A stretch of 64,000 nucleotides of DNA from Burkholderia sp. OK233 (GCF_900230185.1 NZ_OCSR01000001.1:5766001-5830000), one strand, 5' to 3'. Counted from the stretch's first letter, positions 1 to 9,072 are shown. A program made the numbers and translations. Notes: generated by a model from the letters alone, not told the origin.

Positions 1-912
1 AAAGACGCGACAGTCGTTCGTGGATTTTTGCGTGTCGACCGTTAGCACCGACAGCGTAACGTCCGATTTCAACGCTTTTTTCAACAGGGGCAGCGTCCGT
101 TTTTCGTATTTCTCGCGGGTCGAGTCCTTCAGGTCGGCGTTGTCTTTAAGGCTCAGTGGTTCGATCACGATGACCGAAGTCTTTCCTCCAATACGGCGGA
201 TGTCTGCCGTGACATAGTGGGCGTCGTTGCCTGGCATTGGGAACATGACGCGGGCTCGGGCAGGGCGCGTCGCCTTGAGCCAACTGGCGAAATCCTCTTT
301 GGGAGACAGCAGCGTCAGGTTCAGCGCCGGGGACCGGGCGTTTTCCGCAGCGACGATTGCGGGCAGGATCGCTGCGTCATATTTGTCATCGGTTGGACCG
401 GGCGACCAGTTGCCCTCGAGAAGCGCCTGGAAGTGCGCTTTCACCTGGTCCAGTTGGGCCATGGTCGAATGCCTGGCGGAAGCGGTCGATGAATCGGCGT
501 TCTGTTGCGGGGCGTGGGCAATAAAACCCGCGCCAAAGCCCACGTCGCGCAATGGGACATGCAAGGCTTCGATGCCTGCGAAGGCTGCGCCGCCCGCATG
601 GGACTCGCGGCGGAAACGCAACTCGACCCTGGCGTCAAGGCCCAGGCTTTCCTGGAGCCGGGTAACGCCTACGCCGGGGACAGCCGCAAGTCTCGGCCTG
701 GGTGCCTGTGACGGTGCCGAAGCGTTCCCGTCGTTGGCAGGGGTAACCACAGGGCGAACGCATGCAGATACGCGCCGCTTCAAACCACTGAAGACCGATC
801 CGGCCTTACGCAACTGTTTCTGGCCGGCTTGCGCCTGTCGCGGTTCCGTTTGCTCGGCAACCGTCGGCGACGGTAAATTGGATATGGCGTTTGACGGAAT
901 ACGGTTCGGCAT
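1..912 (-). CDS. YopJ/AvrRxv-family acetyltransferase effector, C-terminus cut by window edge
   Basis: Reading the minus strand from an ATG at 912 gives 304 residues open to the window edge. The last third carries the YopJ-family (C55) catalytic residues in order: His232 in NDAHYVTADIRR, Glu251 in SVIVIEPLS and Cys301 in QKSTNDCRVF. This family (PopP2, AvrRxv, YopJ) acetylates Ser/Thr/Lys of host proteins after type III delivery. The N-terminal ~140 residues are Ser/Ala/Pro-rich and polar, as in a secretion signal region. An in-frame ATG at 963 would add 17 residues; neither start has a strong ribosome binding site. Two CGAA motifs at 1002-1005 and 1024-1027 are spaced 18 bases apart, not the 16 of an hrpII box. 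The C-terminal part, including any inositol-phosphate site, lies outside the window. Family call is confident; substrate is unknown. Confidence 0.87.
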   Translation of the reverse strand, partial: MPNRIPSNAISNLPSPTVAEQTEPRQAQAGQKQLRKAGSVFSGLKRRVSACVRPVVTPANDGNASAPSQAPRPRLAAVPGVGVTRLQESLGLDARVELRFRRESHAGGAAFAGIEALHVPLRDVGFGAGFIAHAPQQNADSSTASARHSTMAQLDQVKAHFQALLEGNWSPGPTDDKYDAAILPAIVAAENARSPALNLTLLSPKEDFASWLKATRPARARVMFPMPGNDAHYVTADIRRIGGKTSVIVIEPLSLKDNADLKDSTREKYEKRTLPLLKKALKSDVTLSVLTVDTQKSTNDCRVF

Positions 913-963
913 ACTGCCCCCGGAATGCTTGGTCGCAGCGTCATTACAGCGGATGTCCGACAT

Positions 964-1240
964 TGCGGGAAGATTCTGTAGCGCAGTTATCGCTCGAGAA
1001 GCGAAGTGCACCGCCGTTGAGGTCGAAAAGATCATCGGACCGCGCATTCGGCGGCGCCCGATTGCCGCCGCGCCAGGTGCAGGGCGCGCTCAGGGCGCCG
1101 TGGCCGGCGCACACTCGCAATGATTGCGTCAGAAGCCGTGCCGAGGATTGCCCGAGTCAATATCTTGTCGAAGACCGTCGTCAATCTCCTGGTAAGCGAC
1201 TCGCCAGGGCCGTGCCCAACGTTACGCACGCGAGAGGCAC
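964..1240. other. non-coding or degenerate stretch upstream of the YopJ-like gene
   Basis: No gene is convincing here. It separates the minus-strand YopJ-like effector from a plus-strand sensor-kinase remnant and must contain the effector promoter. No perfect TTCG-N16-TTCG box is present on either strand. Confidence 0.4.
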
Positions 1241-1609
1241 GATCATGATGATGGTCTTGAGGTTACGGGTAGATCGGGCGACCATCTGGTGCTCGACGAA
1301 GAGCGTGTCATCGCACTGTTTCGCATCGTGCAGGAAGCGCTGACGAACGTCGCGCGCCACGCCGGCGCGAACGAGGTCACGATTTCGCTCGAGCAGGTTG
1401 GGCCGCACCGGAGACTGGAAATACGCAACGACAGGCGCGGGTTCGATTCATCGGCGCCGCGCGCCAAATCGTTTGGGCTTGTCGGCATGAGAGAGAGCGC
1501 GCTGATGCTGGGCGGCGAGATCCCGGTGCATAGCGCGCCCGTCAGCGGCACGTCGATCGCGGTACGCATACCCGCGGATGACGATGCACACCGCCAGGCC
1601 GGCGTTTAA
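1241..1609 (+). pseudogene. C-terminal remnant of a NarL/UhpB-type sensor histidine kinase
   Basis: The translation matches only the HATPase end of a HisKA_3-type kinase: the N box FRIVQEALTNVARHAGA, the G1 region NDRRGFD, then FGLVGMRESALMLGGE and a G2-like VSGTSIAVRIP. The sensor part, the HisKA_3 dimerisation domain and the phospho-acceptor His are absent upstream. No ATG with a ribosome binding site precedes the conserved part; a GTG occurs at 1289. The normal NDGRGFD is NDRRGFD here, a further sign of decay. No partner response regulator lies beside it. I read it as a truncated relic, probably left by a rearrangement at the edge of the effector region. Confidence 0.75.
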
Positions 1610-1610
1610 C

Positions 1611-4600
1611 TCATACCTCGGACGCGACTCCATACCCACCGCCACCCGGCGTCTGAATCACGAAAACATCGCCGGCATTCATCTGCACCTGGTGACGCGC
1701 GCCGAAGGTTTCCTGCGCGGACGAACCGGCTCGTTCGACCCAGTTGACGCCGAGCTTGCCCGGCGACCCGCCCGCCATGCCGAACGGCGCCACCCGCCGG
1801 CGGTTCGACAGAATCACGGCGGTCATCGGTTCGAGGAAGCGGACTCGCCGCTCGGTGCCGTCGCCGCCTCGCCATTGCCCTTTGCCGCCGCTGCCGTGAC
1901 GCACCCGGAAGTCATCAAGGCGAACCGGGAAGCGCCATTCGAGCACTTCGGGATCGGTGAGCCGCGAGTTGGTCATGTGTGTCTGCACCGCGCTGCAGCC
2001 CGCCGACGACGCACTGGCTCCGGCGCCGCCGCAGATGGTCTCGTAGTACTGGTAGCGATCGTTGCCGAACGTGAAGTTGTTCATCGTGCCCTGGGCGCCC
2101 GCCATGACGCCGAGCGCGCCGTAGAGCGCATCGGTCACGACCTGCGACGTCTCGACGTTACCGGCGACCACCGCGGCCGGATAGCGCGGGTTGAGCATCG
2201 AGCCCGCGGGAATGCGAATGTCCAGAGGTTTCAGACAACCTGCGTTGAGCGGAATGTCATCGTCGACCAGCGTGCGGAACACGTACAGCACGGCCGCCTT
2301 GCAGATGGCGGAGGGCGCGTTGTAGTTATTCGGTTGCTGTTCGCTCGTGCCGGCGAAGTCGATGACGGCCGAGCGCGCCTCGCGGTCGATCGACACGGCG
2401 ACGACGATCTTCGCCCCGTCGTCGAGTTCGTATTCGAAGCGTCCGTCCCTGAGCACCGACAGCGTGCGCCGCACGACCTCCTCGGCGTTGTCCTGCACGT
2501 GCTGCATGTACGCCTGCACCGCGTCGAGGCCGAACTGCCTGCACATGCGGTCGAGTTCCTGCGCGCCCTTCGTGCACGCCGCGATCTGCGCCCGCAAATC
2601 GGCAATGTTCTGTTCGACGTTTCGAACCGGATAGCGGCCCGAGGCGAGCAGCTCGCGCATTTCGTCTTCGAGAAAGCGGCCCTGCGCGACCAGTTGGACG
2701 TTATCGAGCAGGACGCCTTCCTGATCGACGTGCGTCGAGTCGGGTGGCATCGAGCCCGGTGAAATGCCGCCGATATCCGCGTGATGGCCGCGCGCCGCGA
2801 CATAGAACGTCGGCGCCGCGTGCTCCTCGACGAAGACCGGCATGACCACCGTCACGTCCGGCAGATGCGTGCCGCCGCCATAGGGCGCGTTGAGCACATA
2901 CACATCGCCGGATTGCATGGTGCCCGCACGCCGCTCGATGATGGTCTGCACGCTCTCGCCCATCGAGCCAAGATGGACCGGCATGTGCGGCGCGTTGGCG
3001 ATCAGGTTGCCGTCCGCGTCGAAAAGCGCGCACGAGAAGTCGAGGCGCTCCTTGATGTTGACTGAGTATGACGTGTTGGCAAGCGTCATGCCCATCTGTT
3101 CGGCAATCGACATGAACAGGTTGTTGAACACCTCGAGCAGTACCGGATCGGCTTCGGTGCCGATCGCATGTCGGTTGGCGAGTGCGGTCGTGCGATTGAC
3201 CACCAGGTGGTTGTGCCGGCTGACTTCGACTTGCCAGCCCGGTTCGATCACGGTCGTGCCGGTCTTTTCGCTGACGATGGCCGGACCGTCGATACGTGCG
3301 CCGGGCGCAAGCGAATCGCGATCGAAGACGGGTGTGTCGTGCCATTCGCCGCCTGAGAAAATGCGTGTCATAGCGAGCGGCTGCGGATTCACCGAGGCGC
3401 CGTCGGCGAGCGGCCAGTGTTCGTCTTCGACCTCGTGCGCCTGGCCGATCGCCTCCACGGCAACGGCTTCGATCACGAGCGCCTTGTTCGGCATCAGGAA
3501 CCCGTAACGGGCGCGGTAGAGCCGCTCGAACGTCTCGACAATGGCCGGCGCGTCGCGGCTGAATTCGATTTCCAGTGCAGTGTCGGTGCCGTCGTATTTG
3601 ACGTGGAGTGTTCGGCGTAGCGTGATGCGGTCCCTTGTGATGCGCTGCTGGGCGACTTCGCTTTCCGCCGCCGTGCCCAGCGACGCGAACGCTTCCTCGC
3701 AAGCGGCGAGCGATGCCGCGTCGAGGCGCGTTTCGACTGCCAGTTGGCGCAGGGCGCGCACATCGGCGAGACCCATGCCGTATGCCGACAGCACGCCCGC
3801 GAGCGGGTGGATGAACACTCGCGTCATGCCGAGCGCATCCGCGACGAGGCACGCGTGCTGACCGCCTGCGCCGCCGAAGCAGGCGAGCGTGTACTTCGTC
3901 ACATCGTAGCCGCGTTGCACCGAGATCTGCTTGATCGCGTTCGCCATATTCTCGACCGCTATCTTCAGAAAGCCTTCCGCGATTTCGGCCGGTGAACGCG
4001 CGATACCCGTCGCATCTTCTACCTGCGCGGCGACTTCGGCGAACTTGTGCTGTACCACAATGCTATCGAGTGGTAGATCGCCTTCAGGTCCAAATACATG
4101 CGGAAACCAGCGCGGGTTGATCTTGCCCGTCATGACGTTGCAGTCGGTGACGGTCAGCGGTCCACCGCGCCGGTAGGAGGCCGGGCCCGGATTTGCGCCG
4201 GCACTTTGCGGCCCGACCCTGAAGCGCGCGCCGTCGAACGAGCAGATCGACCCGCCGCCAGCCGCAACGGTATGGATTTTCATCATCGACGCACGAATAC
4301 GGACGCCAGCCACTTCCGTGGCGAACTCGCGCTCGTACTCGCCCGCGTAGTGGGTCACATCCGTTGACGTGCCGCCCATGTCGAAACCGATGATCGACTC
4401 GAAGCCCGCCAACTTCGACACCTGCGCCGCGCCCACGATGCCGCCCGCGGGACCGGACAGGATTGCGTCCTTGCCCTGGAAGCGATGCGCGTCGGTCAGG
4501 CCGCCGTTGCTCTGCATGAACTGCAGCGGCACCGCGCCAAGATCGCCTTCGACCTGCCGTACGTAGTGGCGCAGAATTGGCGACAGATACGCATCGACGA

Positions 4601-5258
4601 CGGTCGTATCGCCACGCGAGACCAGCTTCATCAGCGGACTGACCTCGTGGCTCACGGAAATCTGCGTATAGCCGATGTCCTGCGCGATTTCCTTGAGCCT
4701 GCGTTCATGTTCGGCGTACCGGTAACCGTGCATCAGCACGATTGCGCATGAACGGATTCCATTTTCGTAGGCCTGCCGCAATGCAGCCTGCGCCTGCCTC
4801 GTATCGAGTTCGCGCACCACTTCGCCATGCGCGCCGATCCGCTCGTCGATTTCCACCACGCGCTCGTACAGCAGCGTTGGCAACTCGATGTTGCGCACGA
4901 ACAGCTTCGGACGGCTTTGATAGGCGATCCGCAGCGCGTCTGCAAAGCCCCTGGTGATCGCGAGCACGGTAGGCGCGCCCTTGCGTTCGAGCAGTGCGTT
5001 GGTGGCGACCGTCGTGCCCATCCGTACGCTATCGATCAGATGTGCCGGCACGGGCTCGTGCGTCGCCACACCCAGCAGGTCGCGGATGCCTTGCACCGCG
5101 GAATCACGATATCGCTCGGGATTCTCCGAAAGCACCTTGTGCGTGACGATCCGTCCATCGGGGCGGCGGGCGACGATGTCGGTGAAGGTGCCTCCGCGGT
5201 CGATCCAGAATTGCCAGCGGCGATCACGCGGTAGATGAGTGTCGGCTTGATGTGTCAT
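1611..5258 (-). CDS. 5-oxoprolinase (ATP-hydrolysing), HyuA-HyuB fusion
   Basis: 1215 residues, the usual length of bacterial fused 5-oxoprolinases. The N-terminus has the hydantoinase/oxoprolinase signature FWIDRGGTFTDIVARRPDG. The hydantoinase A domain follows (FDMGGTSTDV near residue 300; CFGGAGGQHAC near 460), and a hydantoinase B domain starts around residue 720 (LANTSYSVNIKERLDFSCA) and ends in the Gly-rich QTPGGGGYG. The enzyme hydrolyses 5-oxoproline to glutamate using ATP, in the cytoplasm. It is the last gene of a minus-strand operon with an MFS transporter (31-bp gap) and a D-glutamate-cyclase-family gene; that context favours 5-oxoproline over hydantoin as substrate. Confidence 0.9.
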   Translation of the reverse strand: MTHQADTHLPRDRRWQFWIDRGGTFTDIVARRPDGRIVTHKVLSENPERYRDSAVQGIRDLLGVATHEPVPAHLIDSVRMGTTVATNALLERKGAPTVLAITRGFADALRIAYQSRPKLFVRNIELPTLLYERVVEIDERIGAHGEVVRELDTRQAQAALRQAYENGIRSCAIVLMHGYRYAEHERRLKEIAQDIGYTQISVSHEVSPLMKLVSRGDTTVVDAYLSPILRHYVRQVEGDLGAVPLQFMQSNGGLTDAHRFQGKDAILSGPAGGIVGAAQVSKLAGFESIIGFDMGGTSTDVTHYAGEYEREFATEVAGVRIRASMMKIHTVAAGGGSICSFDGARFRVGPQSAGANPGPASYRRGGPLTVTDCNVMTGKINPRWFPHVFGPEGDLPLDSIVVQHKFAEVAAQVEDATGIARSPAEIAEGFLKIAVENMANAIKQISVQRGYDVTKYTLACFGGAGGQHACLVADALGMTRVFIHPLAGVLSAYGMGLADVRALRQLAVETRLDAASLAACEEAFASLGTAAESEVAQQRITRDRITLRRTLHVKYDGTDTALEIEFSRDAPAIVETFERLYRARYGFLMPNKALVIEAVAVEAIGQAHEVEDEHWPLADGASVNPQPLAMTRIFSGGEWHDTPVFDRDSLAPGARIDGPAIVSEKTGTTVIEPGWQVEVSRHNHLVVNRTTALANRHAIGTEADPVLLEVFNNLFMSIAEQMGMTLANTSYSVNIKERLDFSCALFDADGNLIANAPHMPVHLGSMGESVQTIIERRAGTMQSGDVYVLNAPYGGGTHLPDVTVVMPVFVEEHAAPTFYVAARGHHADIGGISPGSMPPDSTHVDQEGVLLDNVQLVAQGRFLEDEMRELLASGRYPVRNVEQNIADLRAQIAACTKGAQELDRMCRQFGLDAVQAYMQHVQDNAEEVVRRTLSVLRDGRFEYELDDGAKIVVAVSIDREARSAVIDFAGTSEQQPNNYNAPSAICKAAVLYVFRTLVDDDIPLNAGCLKPLDIRIPAGSMLNPRYPAAVVAGNVETSQVVTDALYGALGVMAGAQGTMNNFTFGNDRYQYYETICGGAGASASSAGCSAVQTHMTNSRLTDPEVLEWRFPVRLDDFRVRHGSGGKGQWRGGDGTERRVRFLEPMTAVILSNRRRVAPFGMAGGSPGKLGVNWVERAGSSAQETFGARHQVQMNAGDVFVIQTPGGGGYGVASEV

Positions 5259-5289
5259 CAGAGGGTATCTCCGGTAAATGATTTTGTGC

Positions 5290-6597
5290 TCACGATTCGA
5301 GTTGCGCGCCGCGCGTCTCCGGCAGCGTCAGCGCCGCGAGAATCACGACGCCGTAGGCGGCCGCGGCGAATGTGCCGATCGCGACGCCAAGCGCCATTTT
5401 TTGCGCGACGAAGCCGATCAGGAACGGGAAGGTCGCACCGACCGCGCGGCCGAAGTTGTAGCAGAAGCCCTGGCCCGAGCCTCGAATCCGCGTGGGGAAG
5501 AGTTCGGTCATGAACGCGCCCATTCCGGCGAAGATTCCGGAGGCGAAGAAGCCGAGCGGGAAGCCGAGCACGAGCAGCAGCGCGTTGCTCATCGGTACAC
5601 GGGTGTACACGAGGGCGATCGCCATCGAAGCAATCGAGAACGCGATGAAATTGAGCTTGCGGCCAAAGCGGTCGCTGAGAAAGGCGCCGCACAGGTAACC
5701 CGCATACGAGCCCGCGATGATGACCGCGAGATAGCCCCCCGTGCCGACCACGCTCAGATGCTGTTCGGTCTTGAGGTAAGTAGGCAGCCAGGTGGTGATC
5801 GCGTAGTAGCCGCCTTGCGTGCCAGTGGCGAGGATCGCGGTGCGAAGCGTCGTCAGCCAGATGCCGGGGCCGAAGATTTCGAAGAATGAACTGTGGTTGC
5901 CCGCTTCCGCGTCGCGCTGCTTCTGCTGCAGATGGACTTCGGGTTCCTCGACGAAACGGCGGATGAAGATCACGAACGGCGCGGGCAAAACACCGAGCGC
6001 GAACAACGCGCGCCACGCGATATCGCCGGGCAGCAGCGAAAACACCAGCGTATAGAATCCCGCCGACGCCGCCCAGCCGATGGCCCAGCCCGCCTGAACC
6101 ATGCCTACCGCCTTGCCGCGGTCGCGCGGCCGGATCACTTCGCCGATCAGCACGGCGCCCGCTGTCCATTCACCGCCGAAGCCGAAGCCCATCAAACCGC
6201 GCGCGATCAGAAGCTGGCTGTAGTTCTGCGCGAACGCGCACAGCAGCGTGAAAAAGGCGAACCAGACGATGGTGATCTGCAGCGTCTTGACCCGGCCGAT
6301 GCGGTCGGAAAGAATGCCGGCGACCCAGCCGCCGAGCGCGGAGGTCAGCAGCGTGACGGTGCCGATCAGGCCGGCTTCGCCCTTGCTGAGACTCCACGTC
6401 GCGATCAGCGTCGGAATCACGAAGCTCAGGAATTGCGTGTCCATCGCATCGAGCGCATAGCCGACCTTGCAGCTCCAGAATGCCCGCCGTTCGCTCGCGT
6501 TGGTGTGCCGGTACCAGCCGAACATGCCGCGGCTTGCGGTGGTGTCCGCCATTCCGCTGTCGGCGGGCGTGCCTGCGTATTGCGCTTCCGTATTCAT
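5290..6597 (-). CDS. MFS transporter (proton symporter type)
   Basis: 435 residues with about 12 hydrophobic segments. The major-facilitator motif A appears after TM2 (GILSDRIGRVKTL) and again in the second half (AFLSDRFGRKLNF). The start at 6597 has GGGAGAA at good spacing; the reading frame continues upstream but without a ribosome site. It lies between the D-glutamate-cyclase-family gene (32 bp upstream) and the 5-oxoprolinase (31 bp downstream), so uptake of 5-oxoproline, D-glutamate or a related acid is the simplest inference. The sequence resembles sugar-acid and aromatic-acid symporters, but the substrate cannot be read from it. Confidence 0.85.
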   Translation of the reverse strand: MNTEAQYAGTPADSGMADTTASRGMFGWYRHTNASERRAFWSCKVGYALDAMDTQFLSFVIPTLIATWSLSKGEAGLIGTVTLLTSALGGWVAGILSDRIGRVKTLQITIVWFAFFTLLCAFAQNYSQLLIARGLMGFGFGGEWTAGAVLIGEVIRPRDRGKAVGMVQAGWAIGWAASAGFYTLVFSLLPGDIAWRALFALGVLPAPFVIFIRRFVEEPEVHLQQKQRDAEAGNHSSFFEIFGPGIWLTTLRTAILATGTQGGYYAITTWLPTYLKTEQHLSVVGTGGYLAVIIAGSYAGYLCGAFLSDRFGRKLNFIAFSIASMAIALVYTRVPMSNALLLVLGFPLGFFASGIFAGMGAFMTELFPTRIRGSGQGFCYNFGRAVGATFPFLIGFVAQKMALGVAIGTFAAAAYGVVILAALTLPETRGAQLES

Positions 6598-6629
6598 GTG
6601 TTTCTCCCGTGATGCGGCCAATCCGTGTG

Positions 6630-7400
6630 TCAGAACACCGCGAGCGATGCGTTGGGGATGTCGGTGATCAGCATGTGGCCAGGCCGATGCGCGATCGCGA
6701 ACGGCAGCCGCGCGCTTTCGATGGCGCTTTGAGGCGTCACGCCGCAAGCCCAGAAGACCGGCAGCTCGTGTTCATGAATCGATACCGGATCGCCGAAATC
6801 CGGGCTCGACAGATCTTGGATGCCGAGTACCGCCGGATCGCCGATGTGCACCGGCGCGCCGTGCACCGACGGAAACCGGCTCGTGATCTGCACGGCGCGA
6901 ATCGCGTGCGCGCCGCTCATCGGCCGCATCGAGACGACGAGCCGACCGCCGAACCGGCCTGCTGCCTGATTCGCAACGTTGGTGCGGTACATCGGCACGT
7001 TGACGCCTTCGTCGACGTGGCGCAGCGGAATGCGTTCACGCGCGAGCATCTGCTCGAACGAGAACGAACAGCCGATCGCGAACACGACGAGATCGTCGCA
7101 CCATACTTCGCGGATGTCGGCGAGCTGCTCGCACAACACGCCGTCGCGATAGACGTTGTAGCCGGGCACGTCGGTGCGGATATCGAGGTCGCGGCCCAGC
7201 ATAGGCAGATCGAATTGCCCCGGTTCGCCGACGCCGAACAGCGGGCAGGCTTTCGGATTGCGCAGGCAGAAGCGCATGAAATCCCCGGCGTGGGCGCTCG
7301 GGAGAATGGCGAGGTTGGCCTGTGCGAAGTCGCCGCAATAACCGGCCGTGGGCCCTGAAAAGGCCTTGCTGCGAACTTGCTGGCGAAAGGTGTGCGGCAT
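6630..7400 (-). CDS. DUF1445 / D-glutamate cyclase family protein (putative hydro-lyase)
   Basis: 256 residues, the normal size for the DUF1445 (YcsI-like) hydro-lyase family. Family segments include GYCGDFAQANLAILP near residue 20, FMRFCLRNPKACPLF, an internal IGCSFSFEQ and a C-terminal FWACGVTPQSA. The mammalian member DGLUCY interconverts D-glutamate and 5-oxo-D-proline; many bacterial members are annotated only as hydro-lyases. Being the first gene of an operon that ends in 5-oxoprolinase strongly suggests that the product of this enzyme is the substrate of that one. A LysR gene is divergent upstream. Confidence 0.85.
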   Translation of the reverse strand: MPHTFRQQVRSKAFSGPTAGYCGDFAQANLAILPSAHAGDFMRFCLRNPKACPLFGVGEPGQFDLPMLGRDLDIRTDVPGYNVYRDGVLCEQLADIREVWCDDLVVFAIGCSFSFEQMLARERIPLRHVDEGVNVPMYRTNVANQAAGRFGGRLVVSMRPMSGAHAIRAVQITSRFPSVHGAPVHIGDPAVLGIQDLSSPDFGDPVSIHEHELPVFWACGVTPQSAIESARLPFAIAHRPGHMLITDIPNASLAVF

Positions 7401-7758
7401 GACGGCGATTCCGTTCGTGAGTGCGATGGCGTGCAGATTAGGACCAACAAAATAGCTGCGCCAGCGAGTTATTCGTGCCGCTGGTGTTCAGGTTTTTCTA
7501 ACGGTTTTGTGCGGGTTTTTACGTGGCCGGTCGTTGGGTGAACATCGGGAGAAGCGCTGGGTCGGCGGCTTGAAAACCTTTGCAGACGGGCCTTACAGGG
7601 GAGCGTGGCAAAGCTGCGTTCATGCATGGCGAATACCCTGCGTCGTTTCGGAATATCGGCCATAAAGGCACTCCGTTTCGTATAAATGGAGCTTTTTGTT
7701 AAGGCATACTGCGAACAGAAACGATGAAGGAATCCGCCCCAATCTTCAGACACAGCCT
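7401..7758. promoter_or_regulatory. divergent promoter region between the oxoproline operon and its LysR gene
   Basis: 358 bp without a gene, locally AT-richer than its surroundings, between divergent genes. This is the usual place for a LysR operator (T-N11-A type) controlling both directions. I could not fix an individual operator or -10/-35 pair. Confidence 0.5.
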
Positions 7759-8691
7759 ATGAACACGCGCTTTCTCGAAACCTTTGTGACGCTTGCCCAG
7801 CTCGAAAGCTTTCGGGCAACGGCGCGTGTGCTGCACGCGACACCGGCCACGATCTCGCTGCGCATCCGCTCACTGGAGGACGAACTCAAGACGGAACTCG
7901 TCGACCGCTCGACAACGGGCTTCCGGCTGACACCGTCGGGCCAGAATCTGCTCGGGCCTGCGAAAAACGTCGTCAATGCCGCGCGCGCGTTGCGGGAGGC
8001 CGCGGGCCAGGAAGTCGTGGTTGGCGGCAAGCTGCGCCTGGGCGTCATCGAGACCGTCGTGCATAGCTGGCTCGCGCACTACGTCACCCAGTTGAACGCG
8101 AGCTTTCCACGGCTCGAAGTGGACCTGACCGTCGATTCGAGTTCGGTGCTGCAACGGCGTCTGCTGAGCGGCGAGCTCGACCTCGTGATACGGGTCGAGG
8201 GCATCGACAGTACGAAGATCGTCTCCAGTGCGATCGCCAGTTATCCGGTTCGGTGGATCGCGAAACGGGGCTTGTTGTCCAGGCGCGCCGAAGGACTCGG
8301 GCTGCGTGTGCTGGAGCGTCCGGTGCTGACCTTTGGGCGGGGCACGGCGCCGCAAGTCGCGCTCGAAAGCATCGTTCATGCGCTGGCGCAGCAGCTCGGC
8401 ATGCCGGCCGGGCAAACGCGCATCACCTGTTCGCCCTCGGTCGCCGCGATCGTTCAACTGGTTCGCGACGGCTATGGCGTCGCCGCCATTCCCGGCCTGT
8501 TTGTTGCGGAGGCCTTGCAAAGCGGCGAATTCGTCGAGTTGCCGCTCAAACCCGTGCCCCCGCCGATCATCGTGTCGATTTGCAAGCCGGTGAACGCGAG
8601 CCCGATGATTCACGCTGCCGCGAATGCCGCGCAGCTTGCGTGCTCGGCGTATTGCCAGACGCGGCGCAAGGATCTGGTCGAGGCGCTTTGA
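7759..8691 (+). CDS. LysR-family transcriptional regulator
   Basis: 310 residues, typical LTTR size. The N-terminal winged helix-turn-helix is clear (TLAQLESFRATARVLHATPA, then ISLRIRSLEDEL); a periplasmic-binding-like effector domain follows from about residue 90. The ATG at 7759 gives the canonical MNTRFLETFV start; upstream in-frame codons add an unlikely extension. It is divergent from the D-glutamate cyclase/transporter/5-oxoprolinase operon, so local control of that operon by a pathway intermediate is likely. A terminator follows. Confidence 0.9.
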   Translation: MNTRFLETFVTLAQLESFRATARVLHATPATISLRIRSLEDELKTELVDRSTTGFRLTPSGQNLLGPAKNVVNAARALREAAGQEVVVGGKLRLGVIETVVHSWLAHYVTQLNASFPRLEVDLTVDSSSVLQRRLLSGELDLVIRVEGIDSTKIVSSAIASYPVRWIAKRGLLSRRAEGLGLRVLERPVLTFGRGTAPQVALESIVHALAQQLGMPAGQTRITCSPSVAAIVQLVRDGYGVAAIPGLFVAEALQSGEFVELPLKPVPPPIIVSICKPVNASPMIHAAANAAQLACSAYCQTRRKDLVEAL

Positions 8692-8779
8692 CTGAGAGAG
8701 CGTGGCAGATTGATTTCGTGCGGTGAAAAAGCGGTTCGTCTCGCGCCAACCCGGTTCGCTATTGGCGCGGCTCGGACGG

Positions 8780-8805
8780 GCCATCAGTACGAGGATGGCT
8801 TTTTT
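8780..8805 (+). terminator. intrinsic terminator after the LysR gene
   Basis: A 6-bp stem (gccatc / gatggc) with an 8-base loop is followed directly by six T residues. It lies 88 bp after the LysR stop codon and 21 bp before the next gene. Confidence 0.65.
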
Positions 8806-8826
8806 CAACCGTGAGGGGGATTCGGA

Positions 8827-9057
8827 ATGTTGCTGCCGCGTTCATTCAACCTGACCGCAGGCGTTGCTTGCGCACTGCTGCTCGCATCTGCGAATGCGTT
8901 TTCGCAACCTTGTGCAATGGCTGACGACTGCGCGAGCTTGCTGCAAGTCAGCACCCACGACGACGATGTGCGCGCCGAACGTCACCGGGAAGAACAACTG
9001 CGCTCGGAGCGTTTGCGTTCGGAGCGATTGCGCGAAGAGCGCCTTCGCGCGGATTAG
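8827..9057 (+). CDS. small exported protein with charged C-terminal repeats
   Basis: 76 residues. An N-terminal signal peptide (hydrophobic GVACALLLASANAFSQP, probable cleavage near residue 25) precedes a short region with two cysteines (C29, C36) and an Arg/Glu-rich tail made of imperfect LRSER/LREER pentapeptides. A GAGGGG motif about 10 bases upstream supports the ATG. No known family recognised. It converges on the S8 peptidase gene. The tail would be helical and highly charged, possibly binding an anionic surface; that is inference only. Confidence 0.6.
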   Translation: MLLPRSFNLTAGVACALLLASANAFSQPCAMADDCASLLQVSTHDDDVRAERHREEQLRSERLRSERLREERLRAD

Positions 9058-9072
9058 TCACCGCTGCATGGC

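Noticed and set aside
1002..1027. CGAA-N18-CGAA upstream of the YopJ-like effector as an hrpII box
   Set aside because: Spacing is 18, while all twelve accepted boxes have exactly 16.
227..1123. Plus-strand open frame of 298 codons at the left end
   Set aside because: It lies antisense to the YopJ-like frame, which shows a real catalytic triad; the plus frame has no domain.
7469..7753. Minus-strand open frame in the LysR upstream region
   Set aside because: No ribosome site or coherent protein character; it overlaps the divergent promoter region.
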